From Candidatus Hydrogenedentota bacterium (GTDB lineage Bacteria; Hydrogenedentota; Hydrogenedentia; Hydrogenedentales; JAEUWI01), in assembly GCA_019637335.1 (NCBI GenBank), contig JAHBVV010000004.1:144471-208470 (forward strand): a DNA stretch of 64,000 nt, written 5' to 3'. The notes beneath the pieces were generated by a model. It made no database searches. It was not told the DNA's origin and was given only the letters and a program-made list of their open reading frames with translations. Both the position numbers and the translations under genes were made by a program. Below, in pieces: positions 1 to 7,930 of this stretch. Position 1 is the first letter of the stretch, and every line of letters begins with the position of its first letter.

Positions 1-554
1 GCGGGCGCCCAGCGCTCCAGCGATTCATCCACGCCGCACGCGCGCTGAAAGGCCGCCCGATCCAATCCGATCAGCACGGGCATTACCGGCTGCTCCGGAA
101 TGGCGAAGTCGAACACATCCAGCAGGATTTCGGCGCGAAGTTCGCGTCCGTCCGAAAAGGTCGCGATGGCGGAACCGCTTCGCGGGCCCGGGGGGGCGTC
201 CGTTGGAACGGTAAACCGCGCGAGGAGGCGCAGCGTGGCATCGGGCGCAAGCGGGGTCTCGTCCAGCGGCGCCAGGCCTTGTTCGGGGCCGGTTGGCCGT
301 CGGTAGAACCTCGCTTCGGGCGAGAATTCGTTGCGCCATACGAGCTCGCAGCCGGTCAGCACACGGTCTTCGCCATCGTTGGCTATCCAGAGCTGGATAG
401 ATTCCGACTCGCCGCGCGCGGCGGCCACGCGCACGGTTCCGCCCGGCTCCCCCGAATCGGGAAAGCGCTCATCGACGAGGCCGTCTCCCACGAGCAGGGT
501 GGGGGCCGCTATCAACATCAGGGCGGCCAGCGCGCCCGATCCCGGTGTAATCAT
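1..554 (-). CDS. Secreted glycoside-hydrolase-like protein (DUF4091/GH123-type N-terminus), partial
   Basis: The gene starts with ATG at 554 and runs off the left edge, so only the first 184 codons are visible. Residues 1-22 form a signal peptide. The following stretch reads like the beta-sandwich that precedes the catalytic barrel in DUF4091/GH123-type enzymes: a 'RGESESIQLWI' strand early on, and then 'FDFAIPEQPVMPVLIGLD', which resembles the linker into the barrel in that family. The catalytic part lies outside the window, so substrate and activity cannot be judged. It is transcribed away from the DUF6933 gene at 665. The coding call is firm; the family call is by resemblance only. Confidence 0.6.
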   Translation of the reverse strand, partial: MITPGSGALAALMLIAAPTLLVGDGLVDERFPDSGEPGGTVRVAAARGESESIQLWIANDGEDRVLTGCELVWRNEFSPEARFYRRPTGPEQGLAPLDETPLAPDATLRLLARFTVPTDAPPGPRSGSAIATFSDGRELRAEILLDVFDFAIPEQPVMPVLIGLDRAAFQRACGVDESLERWAP

Positions 555-664
555 CCCGCAAGTGTAGCGCGCGGAACCGCGCCATACAAGCGATCTATCA
601 TGATTTCGGGTCGAACCGGGGCGCGGCCATGCGTTACAGTGGCGGCGGGAGAGGATAGAGCGCG

Positions 665-1156
665 ATGATCGTACGGCTGACACCGGAACTGGGCAAGCGA
701 ATAGGCGTTTCGCCGGCGGAGATGCATCCCCTGAACGCCAATCCGTTTGCGGACTGGTCCTGCCATGTTTTCCCGGCCGCGCGATCGCCCCATATCGTGG
801 CGCTGAACACCGCATCCCTGTACGCGGTGCTTTTTTCCGGCCAGCGTATAAACCGGAAAAACACGTTTGAATCGGCGCTTTTTGGGCATCTCCGGGACCA
901 GATAATCGGCGATGGCTTCGAGTTCCTGTACCGCCGCCTGATCGATATCCAAGGTGGCGAAATTCAATACTCGCGGCCCCTCAACCCCGTTCTTCGCGGC
1001 ACGATTGCCGATCTTGCGGAACTCGCGGCGCACTATCTCGAAACCCAGCGTCTCGCGCCCCGCGACGTCGCCGAGCGGATCAATACGGCTCCGCTCGCGG
1101 CCATCGGCCACGCGCATCCTCGGGACGCCTTTCGCGCGCTGCACGTGGGCGCCTGA
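665..1156 (+). CDS. DUF6933-like protein
   Basis: A 163-residue cytoplasmic protein without signal peptide or membrane segment. The order of conserved pieces matches my memory of the DUF6933 family: an N-terminal 'LTPELGKRI', a central 'HIVALNTASLYAVLF' strand, a 'RPLNPVLRGTIADLAELAAHYLE' region and a C-terminal 'RINTAPLAAI' segment. The biochemical role of this family is unknown to me. A purine-rich AGAGG lies about 10 nt before the ATG. It converges on the aspartoacylase-family gene (stop at 1172) and diverges from the partial gene at 554. Confidence 0.72.
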   Translation: MIVRLTPELGKRIGVSPAEMHPLNANPFADWSCHVFPAARSPHIVALNTASLYAVLFSGQRINRKNTFESALFGHLRDQIIGDGFEFLYRRLIDIQGGEIQYSRPLNPVLRGTIADLAELAAHYLETQRLAPRDVAERINTAPLAAIGHAHPRDAFRALHVGA

Positions 1157-1171
1157 TCGGGGCCGCGACGC

Positions 1172-2227
1172 CTACACCTGGTGCACGTTCGTGGCGAGGT
1201 CCGCGTGGACCCGATTGAACAAGTCACGCGAGGAGCTTTCCTGGATCTTCTTGCGGATCCGCAGCAGCCGGCTCCGGGAAATGAGCGCGATGTGAAATGC
1301 GGCGTCACCCGGCTTGACCACGGGCATTGTGGTCATGCCGAGGATGATCCCGTCCCCCGGCGACACCAGTTGGTTCCGCTCATCGCCAAAGATGTTGTAG
1401 TTCGACGCGAGCAACTGGCCCTTTTCCACCAGGTCGCCCGGGTTCACGTGAAAACTGAGTGTGCCCCCCCGCTCCGCGCGCACCCATGTTGTACGGTCGA
1501 CGCGCGTCTGGTAGCGCGGCGGGGTGACCTTCCCCCGCACCATCCCGAGGTTTTTCAGGACGTTCATTACGCCGCGCACCCCCACCTCGACGACACTGGA
1601 CTCGATCTTCCAGACCTCGCCCGCCTCGAGGATGATGCAGGGGATGCCGGCCGCCGTGGCCGCGCGGCGCAGGGAACCCACGGGGCCTTTGCCGTTCACG
1701 ATCAATTCGCAGCCGAAGGAGCGCGCGAGGGCGCGCACCTTGGGGACGGTGAGGTCCGCGCGGATATTGGGGTAGTTGGTGCGCCGGACGGCCGCACTGT
1801 GAAAATCCACGAGCAGGTCGCACTGGCGCACGACCTTGTTGAAAATCACGTGGGCCAACCGGCTTGAGATGCTTCCGCGCTCCGCTCCCGGGAAATCGCG
1901 GTTCAGATCGCGGCGGTCGGGCAGGTAGCGCGTGTGGTGTTCCAGTCCGTAGACATTGACCACGGGAATGCAGACCAGCGACCCGCACATCAGCTTCGGG
2001 GGCTGGTCGTACAGGAGTTCCCGGATAATTCCCATACCGTTGAGTTCGTCGCCGTGCACGCAGCCGGTCAGCAGCAGGCGCGGTCCTGGCTTTTTCGCGC
2101 GAATCACGTGGATTGGCACCACCGCTGGCGAACCGAGGTAGGACTCGCTGAATTTGAGCGAGATCGTGCGGGACTCCCCCAGCGGGACCCGCTGGCCCGC
2201 GATAACGAAAGCCCGGCGCCTGGTCAT
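1172..2227 (-). CDS. Succinylglutamate desuccinylase/aspartoacylase family protein (zinc carboxypeptidase-like)
   Basis: A 351-residue M14-like zinc hydrolase of the AstE/AspA type, which removes acyl groups from N-acyl amino acids or trims amide bonds. The zinc site is visible: 'CVHGDE' supplies His and Glu ligands and 'DFHSA' the second His. A 'DLNRDFPG' arginine/substrate motif lies between them. The C-terminal 80 residues form a lipoyl-like beta domain around 'VNPGDLVEKGQLLA'. The retropepsin-like gene lies 27 bp upstream on the same strand, so the two probably form an operon. In other bacteria this pair is often seen with the RimK-type ATP-grasp ligase; no rimK is visible here. The true substrate is unknown. 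Confidence 0.82.
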   Translation of the reverse strand: MTRRRAFVIAGQRVPLGESRTISLKFSESYLGSPAVVPIHVIRAKKPGPRLLLTGCVHGDELNGMGIIRELLYDQPPKLMCGSLVCIPVVNVYGLEHHTRYLPDRRDLNRDFPGAERGSISSRLAHVIFNKVVRQCDLLVDFHSAAVRRTNYPNIRADLTVPKVRALARSFGCELIVNGKGPVGSLRRAATAAGIPCIILEAGEVWKIESSVVEVGVRGVMNVLKNLGMVRGKVTPPRYQTRVDRTTWVRAERGGTLSFHVNPGDLVEKGQLLASNYNIFGDERNQLVSPGDGIILGMTTMPVVKPGDAAFHIALISRSRLLRIRKKIQESSSRDLFNRVHADLATNVHQV

Positions 2228-2254
2228 GCGGCCGGAATCCGCGCGGCGCCGCCC

Positions 2255-2827
2255 TTACTCCGGCTCATGCGCCCCGAGGGCAACGTGGCCGCCATGCCCG
2301 GCATCGTGGCGCGGCCGCGGCTTGCCCAACATACTTCGCTTGCTGACATCAACAACAAAATCCTTCTCCAGGGCCTTCCGCCCGAGCAACATCCGAAACA
2401 GCATTTTTTCCCTGGAAACCAGCGAGATCTCGATTTCCTTGAGCGTCGTCCCGATTTTGACGTGGGTTTTCACGAAACAGCGCCGCCGGTAGTCCCCCGT
2501 GCTCGAGCGCACCCGGGCCCATTTCACCACCTCCGCCCGGACCCGGCGCCGGTGCCTCGCGCCCTTCGTCGTCAGCACGACATAAAACTCCACCCAACCC
2601 GGCGCGCAGACCTTCAGATCCTCCACATGCAGCGCGCTCGTTCGCGCACCCGTGTCCACTTTCGCCTTCAGCGCGTGAATGTCCCAATCCGGAAAGGAGA
2701 TATACTCCGACCAACCGATGATCGTCTTAGCGCCTGGCCGCTTCTCCAACCGATCGATCCTTTCCCGCTGCAAGTGACCTGGCCGCCCCCACGCCTCCAT
2801 GCCGGGGCGCGTCCCGGGGCCATGCAT
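2255..2827 (-). CDS. RimK-associated retropepsin-like protease ('ATP-dependent zinc protease' family, PF05618)
   Basis: The protein carries 'KVDTGARTSALHV', the DTGA-x2-S signature of the PF05618 family. This family was first called an ATP-dependent zinc protease and folds like a single-domain aspartic (retropepsin) protease. A second conserved stretch, 'LLGRKALEKDFVVDVSK', closes the fold. The family is commonly neighbour to an aspartoacylase-like gene, as here (27 bp downstream), and is thought to process RimK-made poly-glutamate tails or peptides. The start is uncertain. ATG at 2827 and 2800 are both in frame but lack a good ribosome site. A TTG start near 2752, just after a GGAAAGGA motif, would begin at 'EKRPGAKTIIGW' and fits the family length better. 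Confidence 0.78.
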   Translation of the reverse strand: MHGPGTRPGMEAWGRPGHLQRERIDRLEKRPGAKTIIGWSEYISFPDWDIHALKAKVDTGARTSALHVEDLKVCAPGWVEFYVVLTTKGARHRRRVRAEVVKWARVRSSTGDYRRRCFVKTHVKIGTTLKEIEISLVSREKMLFRMLLGRKALEKDFVVDVSKRSMLGKPRPRHDAGHGGHVALGAHEPE

Positions 2828-3297
2828 ACACGCCCCGCCGGCGCGTCCGGGAAAGTGTACAACAGCCGCCGGCGCATTCCCAACTCGCCAGGGAGCCGCC
2901 CCGCCGTCCAGGCTGCTTGCGCGGGCCGGCGCGCCGCGCGCGGCGGCTTCTCTGGCTCCATGGGTTGTGAGTCAACCGGCCCGACGTTTTGTGCGTGCGG
3001 GCCTCCCGGTAGCCTTCGCCTGCGAAGGAGTGATAGAGTTCAGCCGAGTCCATGGGCGCGCCCGGTGTGTGCGGCCGTTCATGACGCATGTAAGGATCAA
3101 ATGGCGCCCCTGACTGCCGGGGTTCAAGTGAATCGCCGCGCCCGCAAGCCTTCGCGGCGGAGCTTGAGGGCCGGAGATACGCTGCGGGAGGATGCGCCCG
3201 TGGTTCCTCTTGAGATTTCGGGGCGGGTTCTCGGGAGTCCCCGGGGGCTCTCGTTGACTTACAGCTATGCCAGGCACTTTGTTGAATTGGACGAAAC
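2828..3297. other. Intergenic region between the protease pair and modABC
   Basis: About 470 bp with no convincing gene. Open frames here have no recognisable product and no ribosome site. I looked for a molybdenum-cofactor riboswitch and for a ModE-type operator (two TATA-rich half sites) in front of modA and saw neither. Only short GC-rich dyads are present. Confidence 0.4.
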
Positions 3298-4104
3298 GTG
3301 ATACTTCCAAAACACATACACACGCTTCGCCGCGCGGCAGCGACCGCGACGGGCGCCTGCGTCATTTTCGTCCTGCTGGGGGTTGTTGAGGGGGGGTGCG
3401 CGGCGTCCGGCGGCAATGAGGTTGTGCGTGTGGCGGTGGCCTCAAATTTCACGTCGGTTCAGGAAACGCTGGCCGCGCGGTTTACCGCGGAGACAGGTAT
3501 TCCGGTGGAATCAAGCTACGGGGCAACCGGCGCGCTGTACAGCCAGATAGCGCATGGCGCGCCCTTCGCCATTTTGCTGGCGGCGGACGCGGAACGCCCC
3601 GCTCGGCTGGAGACCGAGGGCGCGGCGGTCGCCGGCAGCCGGTTCACCTATGCACTGGGCGCCCTGGTGCTGTTCGGTCCCGACGGGATGGAAGGCGGCG
3701 CGGGGGCCTTGCGCGCGGGCGCATTTACACGCCTGGCGATCTGCAAGCCGGAACTGGCTCCCTACGGCGCCGCGGCGCGCCAGGCCCTGGAGCGGCTGGT
3801 TGGCTGGGATGCCGTGGCGCCGAAACTCGTGCTGGGGGACAATGTGACCCAGACGTATCAGTTTGTCGCCACGGGCAGCGCGGAGCTGGGCTTCGTGGCC
3901 CTGTCGCAGGTGCTCGACCGGCCGGCATCGCACTACTGGCGCGTGCCGGACGATCTGTACGATCCGATCCGCCAGGACGCGGTGCTGTTGCGCGCGGGCG
4001 CCGGATCGGACGGGGCGCGGCGCTACCTGGTGTTCCTCCAATCGCCGGAGGCGCGCGGGATTATCGAGGCGGCGGGCTATCGCGTCCCCGAACCGGCGCG
4101 GTAG
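3298..4104 (+). CDS. modA: Molybdate ABC transporter substrate-binding protein
   Basis: A 268-residue periplasmic binding protein that delivers molybdate (or tungstate) to ModBC. It begins with a GTG start and an N-terminal hydrophobic signal (residues 12-33), followed by Cys34. The context VEGGC is a poor lipobox, so it may be a lipoprotein or be cut by signal peptidase I. ModA hallmarks are 'VAVASNFTSVQETLAARF' after the signal, 'YGATGALYSQI' (the oxyanion-binding Ser/Thr loop) and 'ALSQVLDRP' near the C-terminus. It is the first gene of a modABC operon, 5 bp ahead of modB. The ribosome site is weak. No regulator gene is nearby. Confidence 0.93.
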   Translation: MILPKHIHTLRRAAATATGACVIFVLLGVVEGGCAASGGNEVVRVAVASNFTSVQETLAARFTAETGIPVESSYGATGALYSQIAHGAPFAILLAADAERPARLETEGAAVAGSRFTYALGALVLFGPDGMEGGAGALRAGAFTRLAICKPELAPYGAAARQALERLVGWDAVAPKLVLGDNVTQTYQFVATGSAELGFVALSQVLDRPASHYWRVPDDLYDPIRQDAVLLRAGAGSDGARRYLVFLQSPEARGIIEAAGYRVPEPAR

Positions 4105-4109
4105 CAACG

Positions 4110-4775
4110 ATGGACTGGCAGGCAATTGGCGTCACCCTGAAACTGGCCGCGGTCACGACCGTGCTGCTGCTGCTGATCGCCACGCCCCTGGCGTGGTGGC
4201 TCGAACGGCGCCGCACCTGGGCGCGGACGGTGGTGGAGACCCTGGTGGCGATGCCGCTGGTGCTTCCGCCCACGGTGCTCGGCTTTTACCTTCTCGTGCT
4301 GCTCGGACCGAAGGGCTGGATCGGAGGGGCCTGGGAATCGCTCGGAGGGCAGCGGCTCGTCTTCTCCTTTCCCGGGCTCGTCATCGGGTCGGTCGTCTAT
4401 TCACTGCCCTTTGTGGTGCAGCCGATCCAGAATGCCTTCGCCGCGATCGGGCCGCGCCCGCTCGAAGTGGCGGCCACCCTCGGCGCTTCGCCCCTGGACC
4501 GTTTCCTGACGGTCTCCCTGCCTCTCGCCCGCCGCGGACTGCTCACGGCGGCGGTGCTCGGCTTTGCGCATACCGTGGGCGAGTTCGGCGTCGTGCTGAT
4601 GCTCGGCGGAAGCATTCCAGGGGAGACCAAGGTGGTGTCCATCGCGGTATACGAGCGCGTGGAGGCCCTCGACTTCGCCGCCGCGCACGGTATGGCCGGC
4701 CTGCTGGTGGCCTTTTCCTTTACGGTGCTTTTCTTCGTGTACGCATTGAACCGCAACGCCAGGCCCGCGCCATGA
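4110..4775 (+). CDS. modB: Molybdate ABC transporter permease
   Basis: A 221-residue inner-membrane protein with five or six hydrophobic helices, the usual size for ModB. The cytoplasmic EAA loop that docks on the ATPase is visible as 'EVAATLGASPLDRFLTVSLP' (roughly residues 112-131). The N-terminus 'TLKLAAVTTVLLLLIATPLA' and 'LPPTVLGFYLLVLLG' are typical of molybdate permeases. Its stop codon overlaps the modC start (ATGA at 4772-4775), so translation is coupled. Confidence 0.94.
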   Translation: MDWQAIGVTLKLAAVTTVLLLLIATPLAWWLERRRTWARTVVETLVAMPLVLPPTVLGFYLLVLLGPKGWIGGAWESLGGQRLVFSFPGLVIGSVVYSLPFVVQPIQNAFAAIGPRPLEVAATLGASPLDRFLTVSLPLARRGLLTAAVLGFAHTVGEFGVVLMLGGSIPGETKVVSIAVYERVEALDFAAAHGMAGLLVAFSFTVLFFVYALNRNARPAP

Positions 4776-5851
4776 GCGGGCTCACCGTCGACATTAACCT
4801 GGAGCTGCCCGGCTTCAAACTGGCGGCGCGCTTTGACGTGCCCGAGGTGCGCGTGATCGGGGTGTTCGGCCCCTCGGGATCCGGCAAGACCACCCTGCTC
4901 CGGGCCGTGGCCGGACTGGAGCGCCGCGCGCGCGGGCACATCCGGATGCGCGGGGAAACCTGGCTCGATTCGCGCGCGGGCGTGTGCGTGCCGGCGCACA
5001 AGCGGCGCGCCGGCTATGTGTTTCAGGAACCCAGTCTCTTTCCGCATCTCGACGTACGCGGCAACCTGGAGTACGGGCTGCGGCGCGTACCGCCGGGCGC
5101 GCGCCAAGTTGCCTTCGACGACGCGGTGGATTGCCTGGGCATCGCGGCGCTCCTTTCCCGAAGCACGGCTGCGCTCTCGGGCGGCGAGCGGCAGCGCGTC
5201 GCCATGGCGCGAGCCATCCTGACGAGCCCGCGGCTTCTGCTGATGGACGAGCCCGTCGCCAGCCTGGACGAGTCGAGCCGCGCCGCGGTCCTGCCCTACG
5301 TCGCGCGGCTCCACGATGCGCTCGGTGTGCCGGTGATGTACGTGAGCCACAACGTCCGCGAGCTCGCCCGCCTGGCGCATACCGTGGTGCGCGTGGAGGC
5401 GGGCCACGCGACGGACGCCGGCGCGACCGGGCCCTTCCTGGAGCGGCTGGCTCACCGGCCGGAGGAGGGCGGCGACGCCATGGCCCTCCTGGAAGTCACG
5501 CAGGTGCGCCACGATGCCGGTTACCACCTGAGCGAAGGCCAGTCGCCCTTTGGTCCGCTGTGGATGCCGGGCGCTTCCCGGGGAACCGTGCGGGTGCAGA
5601 TTCGCGCCCGGGATGTCTCCATCGGCCTCCACCACGATCCGGAAAGCAGTGTACTCAATCAATGGCCCGCCGAGGTGCGCGAAATCCAGGCGGCGGGCCC
5701 CGGACAAATGCTCGTGCACCTCGGCCCGCCCGGCGATCCCCGAGGCCCCGGTCTGGTCGCCCTGATCACCGCCAAGTCCCGCGACGCGCTCGCGCTGGCC
5801 CCCGGGAAGCTCGTGTACGCCCGGGTCAAGGGCGTACAGACGGTGGCGTGA
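4772..5851 (+). CDS. modC: Molybdate ABC transporter ATP-binding protein with C-terminal TOBE domain
   Basis: A 359-residue ATPase that powers molybdate import. Walker A is GPSGSGKT (residues 33-40), the ABC signature is LSGGE (135-139) and Walker B is LLLMDE (155-160), followed by the switch histidine in 'YVSHN'. The last 70 or so residues form the molybdate-binding TOBE domain that lets ModC sense its substrate. The ATG start overlaps the modB stop by four bases. The region between this stop and 6063 holds only the terminator of the convergent gene. Confidence 0.95.
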   Translation: MSGLTVDINLELPGFKLAARFDVPEVRVIGVFGPSGSGKTTLLRAVAGLERRARGHIRMRGETWLDSRAGVCVPAHKRRAGYVFQEPSLFPHLDVRGNLEYGLRRVPPGARQVAFDDAVDCLGIAALLSRSTAALSGGERQRVAMARAILTSPRLLLMDEPVASLDESSRAAVLPYVARLHDALGVPVMYVSHNVRELARLAHTVVRVEAGHATDAGATGPFLERLAHRPEEGGDAMALLEVTQVRHDAGYHLSEGQSPFGPLWMPGASRGTVRVQIRARDVSIGLHHDPESSVLNQWPAEVREIQAAGPGQMLVHLGPPGDPRGPGLVALITAKSRDALALAPGKLVYARVKGVQTVA

Positions 5852-5994
5852 AACGCGGGTTCGAGGCCGGTGGGTTTCGGAACGCGCAGATCCGGGCACA
5901 CGAACGCGCCGGGGCGCGATCGCGTGGCGCGTCATGGAGCTGTGCCACTTTTCTTTCGAGGTGGGTGTGGCGGGCGGCGCGTGGTTGGCGGGTG

Positions 5995-6029
5995 AAAAAA
6001 ATCCCCCGGGAGAGTGACTCTGGGGGATT
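5995..6029 (-). terminator. Intrinsic terminator of the DapA-family gene
   Basis: On the minus strand a TCCCCC/GGGGGA stem with a loop that itself can pair (GAGT/ACTC) is followed by seven T residues. It lies about 35 bp beyond the stop codon of the gene ending at 6063. Confidence 0.85.
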
Positions 6030-6062
6030 GGACGTCGTTCAATTGATTGTGCGGTTGTTGCG

Positions 6063-6956
6063 CTAGATCAGGCCCTGTTCTTCGAGGCCTTTGGCGATGT
6101 TCTTCTTCTCGACCGCCGTGAGCTCGCGCTGGGGCGGGCGGACGCAGCCGCCGTCGACAGTGCGGTGGCGCATAATTTCCTTGAGCCCGGCCAGGCCGCC
6201 GCCGTAGATAAACAGCCGACACGCCCGCTCAAGGCGAACCTGTGCCTGCCAGGCCTTTTTGAGGTTGCCTTTTTGCAGCTGCTTGTAGATCTCGGCGTAG
6301 AGATCGATGTAGCCGTTGGAGGAACCGGAAACCACGGCCTTCGAACCGGCGAGGATGGCTTGGTAGCCCTGCTCGTCGGATCCGTTGATGACGGCGAAGC
6401 CGTTCTTGCTCTGTCCGATGAGGCGGGTTATGAAGGGCATGCTCCCGGAACTGTCCTTAATGCCAACGATGTTCTCGCAGGCGTCCGCCAGCTTGCTGAT
6501 GAGTTCGGCGGAGAGGGCGTTCTTCGCGCAGCTGGGAATGTTGTAGAGCAGAATCGGGAAGCCCGATGCCGCGTCCGCCACAGTCCTGTAGAAGGTGAAC
6601 AGCGCGCTGTCGTCGTAGCCGTAGAAGCATGGCGCAACCACGGCGGCGGCGGCGGCGCCCGACTTCTGCGCGTGGAGCGTCAACTCCACCGTGGTGGCGG
6701 TGTCCATGGCGCCGGTATGCGCGATGACCTTGGTCTTCTTCGTAACCGCCGCGATCACTTCTTCGAGGATGGTCTTTCGCTCCTCGGTGGTGCACAGGTG
6801 GCCTTCGCCGGTGGTGCCGCAGGGGAACAGTCCCTCGGCGCCGCGGGACGCCAGGTGCTCCGCGATTGGCCCGACTTTGTCGTAGTCCACGTACTCTCCG
6901 CCCGCCGTAAACGGCGTGACCATGGCGGAGATGATTCCTTCGACCTTAAATCTCAT
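6063..6956 (-). CDS. Dihydrodipicolinate synthase/N-acetylneuraminate lyase family protein
   Basis: A 297-residue class I aldolase of the DapA/NanA superfamily. The pyruvate-binding loop is 'GTTGEG', the catalytic tyrosine is in 'LLYNIPS', and the Schiff-base lysine is in 'VGIKDSSG'. The protein is full length. Family members make dihydrodipicolinate for lysine synthesis or cleave sialic or other sugar acids. The sequence around 'EGLFPCGTTGEGHL' is not clearly the lysine-pathway type, so the substrate is left open. A good ribosome site (AGGAAAGGG) precedes the chosen ATG at 6956. The open frame continues upstream to 7844, but only across antisense mazG sequence. A strong terminator follows the gene. 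Confidence 0.85.
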   Translation of the reverse strand: MRFKVEGIISAMVTPFTAGGEYVDYDKVGPIAEHLASRGAEGLFPCGTTGEGHLCTTEERKTILEEVIAAVTKKTKVIAHTGAMDTATTVELTLHAQKSGAAAAAVVAPCFYGYDDSALFTFYRTVADAASGFPILLYNIPSCAKNALSAELISKLADACENIVGIKDSSGSMPFITRLIGQSKNGFAVINGSDEQGYQAILAGSKAVVSGSSNGYIDLYAEIYKQLQKGNLKKAWQAQVRLERACRLFIYGGGLAGLKEIMRHRTVDGGCVRPPQRELTAVEKKNIAKGLEEQGLI

Positions 6957-7221
6957 ACACTGCCCTTTCCTCAGTTCAGACACGACCACGCGCGGAGCGC
7001 GCGCCCAGCGCCTCTTGACGGTATCATACACCATTTTTTCGCGAATTTCGAGCTTGTATTGTATCTGTGCCGGGAATTCTATGCTTTGCTGGACACGATT
7101 TGCCGTAAAACCGGGAAAACGTGGATTCCGGCCAGGTACACTCCCGTGTTTCGCTCTCCCGAGGTGCAGTATAGCATTCACCGGCGTGAGATTTCGCGCT
7201 TCTGGCGACTCGGCGCGGCGT

Positions 7222-7647
7222 TCAGTCCTCACGTGGGCGGCGTTCGCGCGCTTTGGCCTGGTTCCAGGCTTCGATCGCCTCTTCGGGGGTGGTGGCGCGG
7301 GTTTCGCCGAAGACGTGGTCGTGGCGCCGCACCATTTTTTCGTGGGCGCATTGGAGCACGCTTTCGAAGGTGAAGAGGCCTTCCGCCTCGGCGGCGGCGA
7401 CGCTGGCGAGCAGGGTGAAGAGTGCGTCTCCGCATTCCTCGCGGGCGTGGGCGGCGTCCCCGTGCTCCAGGGCCTCGACGTACTCCCGGCCTTCCTCGAC
7501 GTGATAGCGGGCGAACGAGAGGGCGGTCTGTTTCTGGTCCCAAGGGCATCCCTCGGGGCTGCGGAGGTAGCGGGCGAGGTTAATGAGCGCCTGGTGCCAC
7601 TCCCGTTCGGATTCGGGGGTGTTGTCGATGTGGGGTAGCGATTCCAT
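7222..7647 (-). CDS. mazG: MazG-type nucleotide pyrophosphohydrolase
   Basis: A 141-residue single-domain MazG protein, which hydrolyses (deoxy)nucleoside triphosphates to monophosphates to clean the nucleotide pool. The family fingerprint is visible as 'LRSPEGCPWDQKQT' followed by the metal-binding glutamates in 'HVEEGREYVEAL' and 'REECGDALFTLL'. Classical MazG has two copies of the domain; this one has a single copy, like many short MazG proteins. It is upstream of the DapA-family gene on the same strand, separated by 265 bp in which I saw no further feature. Confidence 0.88.
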   Translation of the reverse strand: MESLPHIDNTPESEREWHQALINLARYLRSPEGCPWDQKQTALSFARYHVEEGREYVEALEHGDAAHAREECGDALFTLLASVAAAEAEGLFTFESVLQCAHEKMVRRHDHVFGETRATTPEEAIEAWNQAKARERRPRED

Positions 7648-7739
7648 GTTCGTCCTTTTGCGGGGCCGTTGCTCAAGTATTGTCGGGAAGCGCCGATAGA
7701 GTTTATTGGAATGAACACGAGGACACGGAGGTCCAGGCC

Positions 7740-7919
7740 ATGATAATTCAATGTTGTGTATGCAAGATGGTCAAGTGGGGCAACGGGTGGCGTTTTGACG
7801 GGAAGGGAGGCCGCGCCGACGCCAGCCACACGTATTGTCCGCATTGCCTGGATGCCTGCCGGGCGGACATTCGCGCGGAGCGCGCGCGCGCGGACGAGAA
7901 GCAGCCGCTCAGCGCCTGA
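7740..7919 (+). CDS. Small CxxC zinc-ribbon-like protein
   Basis: A 59-residue protein with two cysteine knuckles, 'CCVC' at the N-terminus and 'YCPHC' in the middle, which would bind one zinc ion. A GGAGG ribosome site 8 nt before the ATG at 7740 fixes the start. The C-terminus is a charged, Arg/Ala/Glu-rich tail. Similar tiny proteins ('MIIQC.VCKK.K...') recur in environmental bacteria with no known function. It stands alone, divergent from mazG, and converges on the methyltransferase/exonuclease gene. Confidence 0.75.
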   Translation: MIIQCCVCKMVKWGNGWRFDGKGGRADASHTYCPHCLDACRADIRAERARADEKQPLSA

Positions 7920-7930
7920 ATTATCGTTGT

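Noticed and set aside
3100-3297. Molybdenum-cofactor riboswitch or ModE site before modA
   Set aside because: I saw neither the conserved riboswitch core nor paired TATA-type half sites.
1934-3301. A 455-codon open frame on the + strand
   Set aside because: It runs antisense through the aspartoacylase and protease genes, which have clear motifs. Its own product has no recognisable domain and is typical GC-rich shadow coding.
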